39,057 bases of DNA from an uncultured Methylococcaceae bacterium. GTDB taxonomy: Bacteria > Pseudomonadota > Gammaproteobacteria > Methylococcales > Methylomonadaceae. A program made the position numbers and the translations under genes. The stretch spans positions 1 to 39,057 of the forward strand of contig CAIVQX010000019.1 in NCBI GenBank assembly GCA_903908165.1. Reading direction: 5' to 3'. Positions 35,590-39,057 of the stretch are shown here, piece by piece (position 1 is the first letter of the stretch; the number at the start of each line of letters is the position of its first letter). The notes beneath the pieces were generated by a model. That model searched no databases. It was not told the origin of the DNA and was given only the letters and a program-made list of their open reading frames with translations.

Positions 35590-36984
35590 CTATAAAGTCG
35601 ATAGTGTTAAAAGTGCTTTTTGAATGGCTTTTTTGACGGTTTCAGGTGCCGTGCCACCGATATGTTTGCGCGCGGCAACAGAGCCTTCGAGAGTTAAAAA
35701 CTCAAAGACATCTTCAGTAATTAATGCTGAAAAGTGTTGCAGTTCTGCTAATGTGATTTCCGATAAGTCTCGCTGACTATTAATACCTAAACGGACAGCC
35801 AAGCCAACTACTTCATGGGCATCACGAAAAGCCATGCCTTTACGAACAAGGTAATCGGCCAGATCAGTTGCGGTGGAGAATCCGCGTTTAGCGGAGTTAT
35901 ACATGTTATCTTTTTTAGCGCTAAGATGCGGCACCATGTCGGCATAAGCGCGCAAGCAATTAATCAAGGTGTCAGCGGTATCAAATAAAGGTTCTTTATC
36001 TTCTTGATTGTCTTTGTTATAGGCTAAAGGCTGGCTTTTCATCAGCATCAGTAGTGACATTAAATGTCCGGTTACGCGACCTGACTTCCCTCTTACCAGC
36101 TCTGGCACGTCTGGGTTTTTCTTTTGTGGCATTATAGAAGAACCGGTGCAGAAGGCATCTGGCATATCAATAAAGTCAAATTGGGCGCTGGACCACAAAA
36201 TTAATTCTTCTGAAAAACGCGATAAGTGCATCATGATGATGCTACCTACCGCGGTAAATTCAATAGCGAAATCACGGTCACTGACTGAGTCCAGTGAGTT
36301 GGCAGAAGGTCGAGAGAATCCCAATAAATCAGCTGTCATATGACGATCAATCGGGTAACTGGTTCCAGCCAAAGCGGCAGCACCTAATGGCATAATATTT
36401 ATACGTTTAACGCAATCTTGCAGTCTTTCCTTGTCCCGTGTCAACATCTCAAACCAAGCCATTAAATGATGACCAAACGTAATGGGTTGGGCTACTTGTA
36501 GATGGGTAAATCCAGGCATAATGGTATCGGCATGTTGTTCTGCTAAGTCCAGAATACCAGTTTGTAAGCGAGTAAGTTGATGAGTAATCTGTGCAACTTC
36601 ATTGCGTAAATAAAGCCTGATATCGGTCGCCACTTGATCATTACGTGAGCGACCTGTGTGCAGTTTTTTACCAGCAATACCGATTAAATCAGTCAATCTG
36701 GCTTCGATGTTCATGTGCACATCTTCTTGCTTAATCGACCAAACAAACTCACCGGTAATGATTTCATTACTAATCTGATGGAGGCCACTAATAATTAAGT
36801 CACGTTCAGCTTCAGTGAGAATACCGCAATGCGCTAACATAGAAGCGTGAGCAATTGAACCTTGAATATCTTGCTGAGCCATGCGTTTGTCAAAATCGAC
36901 AGAAGCGGTGAAAACCTCAACAAAAGCATCGGTTGCTTCTGCAAATCTGGCGCTGGAAAGTTTTTCAGAATTAACGGTGGACAT
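35590..36984 (-). CDS. argH: Argininosuccinate lyase
   Basis: ArgH cleaves argininosuccinate to arginine and fumarate, the last step of arginine synthesis. The 464-residue protein has the full length and the signature loop [12 protein letters not shown] (residues about 280-291) with the catalytic Ser. Other family segments include [37 protein letters not shown] and [24 protein letters not shown]. The C-terminal region ends with [21 protein letters not shown]. The gene converges on comEC with a 37-base gap and stands alone; the ppsA gene upstream on the same strand is separated by 188 bases. Confidence 0.97.
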   Translation of the reverse strand: MSTVNSEKLSSARFAEATDAFVEVFTASVDFDKRMAQQDIQGSIAHASMLAHCGILTEAERDLIISGLHQISNEIITGEFVWSIKQEDVHMNIEARLTDLIGIAGKKLHTGRSRNDQVATDIRLYLRNEVAQITHQLTRLQTGILDLAEQHADTIMPGFTHLQVAQPITFGHHLMAWFEMLTRDKERLQDCVKRINIMPLGAAALAGTSYPIDRHMTADLLGFSRPSANSLDSVSDRDFAIEFTAVGSIIMMHLSRFSEELILWSSAQFDFIDMPDAFCTGSSIMPQKKNPDVPELVRGKSGRVTGHLMSLLMLMKSQPLAYNKDNQEDKEPLFDTADTLINCLRAYADMVPHLSAKKDNMYNSAKRGFSTATDLADYLVRKGMAFRDAHEVVGLAVRLGINSQRDLSEITLAELQHFSALITEDVFEFLTLEGSVAARKHIGGTAPETVKKAIQKALLTLSTL

Positions 36985-37019
36985 AATATTTTTTATAAAA
37001 GTAAACGTAACAGAGTAAA

Positions 37020-37025
37020 ATTATA
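37020..37025 (-). promoter_or_regulatory. Candidate -10 element of argH
   Basis: TATAAT on the minus strand lies 36 bases upstream of the argH start codon. The -35 region is not convincing and no clear ArgR box was found. Confidence 0.3.
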
Positions 37026-37172
37026 CAGTTAAATGCAAGCAGATGATTGCAAATGTCTTAAAGGGTTTTACCAGAAAGGTAATTTCCTTGTGCCATTATT
37101 TTGTAAATTACTAAGTCATTTGAAAAATAGAGTAATAAAAAATAATTGATAACGAAAAAGCTTTGAAGCATT

Positions 37173-39057
37173 TTAAGATCTACCCAAGTGTTTCTCAGTT
37201 TCAAGTATTCGTTGCGTAGTTTGTAATACGGTATCAGGATTAAGGCTCATTGAATCAATACCAATTTCAACCAGATAATCGGCCATTTCAGGGTAATCAG
37301 AGGGCGCCTGACCACATAAACCACAATGTTTGCTATTGCGTTTGGCACCTTCAACGGCAAGGCGGATCATTTCTTTAACGCCAGGATCTCGTTCATCAAA
37401 GTCTTCAGCAATAATTGCAGAATCACGATCTACACCTAAAGTAAGCTGGGTAAGATCATTGGAGCCGATGGAGAAACCATCAAAATGTTCAGAGAAAGCA
37501 TCAATCGAGATAACGTTATTGGGTATTTCACACATCACATAGATTTCTAGGCCATTTTCACCCCGTTTTAAACCTAGTTGTGCCATATACGCTAATACTT
37601 TTTGGGCTTCTTGAACACGGCGGCAAAATGGAATCATTAAAATGACATTAGTCAGACCCATATTATTACGTACACGTTTCATGGCGGCACATTCAAGCGC
37701 AAAACCTTCTGCGTAGGCTGGATGGGTATAACGTGAGGCACCGCGAAATCCTATCATAGGATTGGCTTCGTTAAATTCAAACCAACGCCCACCTAATAAG
37801 GTGGCGTATTCATTAGTTTTAAAATCGGACATCCTTACGACGACAGGTTTAGGATAGAAGGCAGCGGCAATGGTGGCAACGCCTTCTGACAAACGTTCAA
37901 TAAAAAAATCATCGGGTTTATTGTAATAACGTGTCAACGCTTTGAGTTGTTGTAGTTCGCTGGCATCTTGCACTCGTTCCGGGTGTATCAGGGCCATTGG
38001 ATGAGCTTTGATGCTTTCGGTAATAATAAATTCCATACGTGCCAAACCGACGCCGTCATTAGGTAAGAAGCTAGTTTTAAAAGCCAGTTCCGGATTGCCT
38101 AGATTTAGCATAATTTTGGTTTTTGGACGTTTTAGGCCAGATAAGTCAGTAGTTTTTATTTCAAAATTAAGAATCCCTTCATAGACCTTGCCATGGTCAC
38201 CTTCAGCACAGGAGACGGTGATAGGTGCATTGTTTTTAATGCTTGTCGTGGCATTATCACAGCCAATCACAGCAGGTACGCCAAGTTCACGCGAGATAAT
38301 AGCGGCATGACAGGTGCGACCGCCCCGGTTGGTAACAATGGCTGAGGCAATTTTCATCACCGGTTCCCAATCGGGTGTCGTAATGTCAGCAATCAATACA
38401 TCACCGGCTTTAAAACTGCTCAGTTGGCTGATATTGTCAATAATACGGGCAGTACCGGTTGCAATTTTGCTGCCTACCGAATGGCCGGTGACAATGGGAG
38501 TGGCTTTACTAGTTAAGGTATATTGTTCTAGAAGCGTGCCACTTAACTGCGATACCACAGTTTCTGGTCGTGCTTGAACAATATAGAGTCTGCCATCAAG
38601 GCCATCTTTTGCCCATTCCATGTCCATGGGTTTTCCTTGTCCTGCTTTGGCGCTGTAATGGTTTTCTATCTTTATGGCGTAATCGGTTAACGTTAAAACA
38701 TCTTGATCGGTAAGACAAAAATGATTACGTTCTTGTTCTGAGGTAACGACATTGTGAGTTGATTCACGGGTGCGACCATCGCTGTAGATCATTTTTATCT
38801 TTTTTGCGCCCAAGGTACGTTTTAGCACGGCACGATACCCCTGCTTAAAAGTAGGTTTGTGCACATAAAATTCATCTGGATCAACAGCACCCTGTACGAC
38901 ATTTTCACCCAAGCCGTAAGCACCGGTTATAAAAACTACATCGCTAAAACCGGAATCGGTATCCAGTGAAAACATGACGCCACTGGCATCCAGATCTGAG
39001 CGTACCATTTTCATAATACCGATTGATAAGGCCAGTTTAAAATGATCAAAGCCCTGA
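37173..39057 (-). CDS. ppsA: Phosphoenolpyruvate synthase, C-terminal part (gene runs off the window)
   Basis: PpsA makes PEP from pyruvate and ATP, releasing AMP and phosphate, and feeds gluconeogenesis. The frame stays open from 39057 to the stop at 37173, so about 627 residues are present; the first ~165 residues of the ~790 expected lie outside. The start of this portion (GFDHFKLALSIGI, MKMVRSDLDASGVMFSLDTDSGF) is the end of the ATP-grasp domain. The phosphohistidine domain contains GGRTCHAAIISRELGVPAVIG. The C-terminal barrel has MIGFRGASRY, SIGSNDLTQLTLGVDRDS, and the catalytic Cys in GLCGQAPSDYPE. In a one-carbon-assimilating organism this enzyme would be central, but that setting is inference. 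Confidence 0.96.
   Translation of the reverse strand, partial: QGFDHFKLALSIGIMKMVRSDLDASGVMFSLDTDSGFSDVVFITGAYGLGENVVQGAVDPDEFYVHKPTFKQGYRAVLKRTLGAKKIKMIYSDGRTRESTHNVVTSEQERNHFCLTDQDVLTLTDYAIKIENHYSAKAGQGKPMDMEWAKDGLDGRLYIVQARPETVVSQLSGTLLEQYTLTSKATPIVTGHSVGSKIATGTARIIDNISQLSSFKAGDVLIADITTPDWEPVMKIASAIVTNRGGRTCHAAIISRELGVPAVIGCDNATTSIKNNAPITVSCAEGDHGKVYEGILNFEIKTTDLSGLKRPKTKIMLNLGNPELAFKTSFLPNDGVGLARMEFIITESIKAHPMALIHPERVQDASELQQLKALTRYYNKPDDFFIERLSEGVATIAAAFYPKPVVVRMSDFKTNEYATLLGGRWFEFNEANPMIGFRGASRYTHPAYAEGFALECAAMKRVRNNMGLTNVILMIPFCRRVQEAQKVLAYMAQLGLKRGENGLEIYVMCEIPNNVISIDAFSEHFDGFSIGSNDLTQLTLGVDRDSAIIAEDFDERDPGVKEMIRLAVEGAKRNSKHCGLCGQAPSDYPEMADYLVEIGIDSMSLNPDTVLQTTQRILETEKHLGRS

Noticed and set aside
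39014-39014. ATG at 39014 as the ppsA start
   Set aside because: The frame stays open to the window edge and the upstream residues match the PpsA interior, so the real start is outside.
1-39057. CRISPR arrays, insertion sequences, prophage or toxin-antitoxin islands
   Set aside because: No regularly spaced repeats, transposase, integrase or phage protein was seen on either strand; RatA is a conserved housekeeping-type gene rather than a mobile module.

Overview
The window is chromosomal DNA from an AT-rich gammaproteobacterium (about 40% GC by eye). Gene content and order support that class: secA, lptFG, a trmJ-suhB divergent pair beside an isc-type cluster, smpB/ratA/rnfH/bamE, fur divergent from bamE, lolC-lolD and comEC. 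The flavour (PEP synthase, a Sco/di-heme peroxidase fusion, Kdo hydroxylase, SulP transporter) would fit a methanotroph-like member such as Methylococcales, but that is inference: no methane or methanol oxidation gene is present. No tRNA, rRNA, CRISPR array, insertion sequence or phage gene was recognised.

Layout. (1) 1-9132 is accessory and almost all on the minus strand. It holds a broken Mg2+ P-type ATPase, three intact small genes upstream of it (TerB-like, Sel1 lipoprotein, TPR membrane protein), a heavily broken MFS transporter, a Zn-type CDF exporter and a SulP anion transporter. (2) 9458-16672 holds the LPS-export permeases lptF and lptG, a minus-strand Sco/di-heme peroxidase fusion, and secA. 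(3) 16765-22211 holds a Kdo hydroxylase, then the minus-strand run trmJ-cysE-iscR-iscS-iscA, with suhB divergent from trmJ. (4) 22328-27782 holds udg-rimI, pssA, leuA, a HopJ-family protein with an unknown 172-residue partner, and smpB. (5) 27881-33021 holds an NSS transporter, ratA, rnfH, convergent bamE, fur and lolCD. (6) 33291-39057 holds comEC, argH and the 3' part of ppsA, which runs off the right edge.

How the genes work together. Envelope biogenesis is the dominant theme: LPS transport (LptFG), Kdo modification, lipoprotein release (LolC/E and LolD), outer-membrane protein assembly (BamE), protein secretion (SecA) and phospholipid synthesis (PssA). A second group links cysteine supply and Fe-S assembly (CysE, IscR, IscS, IscA). 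IscU, the Hsc chaperones and ferredoxin are missing from this locus. Fur and IscR are both encoded here.

The most notable observations are: two decayed transporter genes in an otherwise intact window; a Sco domain fused to a di-heme peroxidase, with a dyad over its probable promoter; a perfect dyad in the iscR promoter; an inverted repeat that would pair the mgtA start codon; and a family 4 uracil-DNA glycosylase with unusual residues in both active-site motifs. I see no convincing wholly new multi-gene system.
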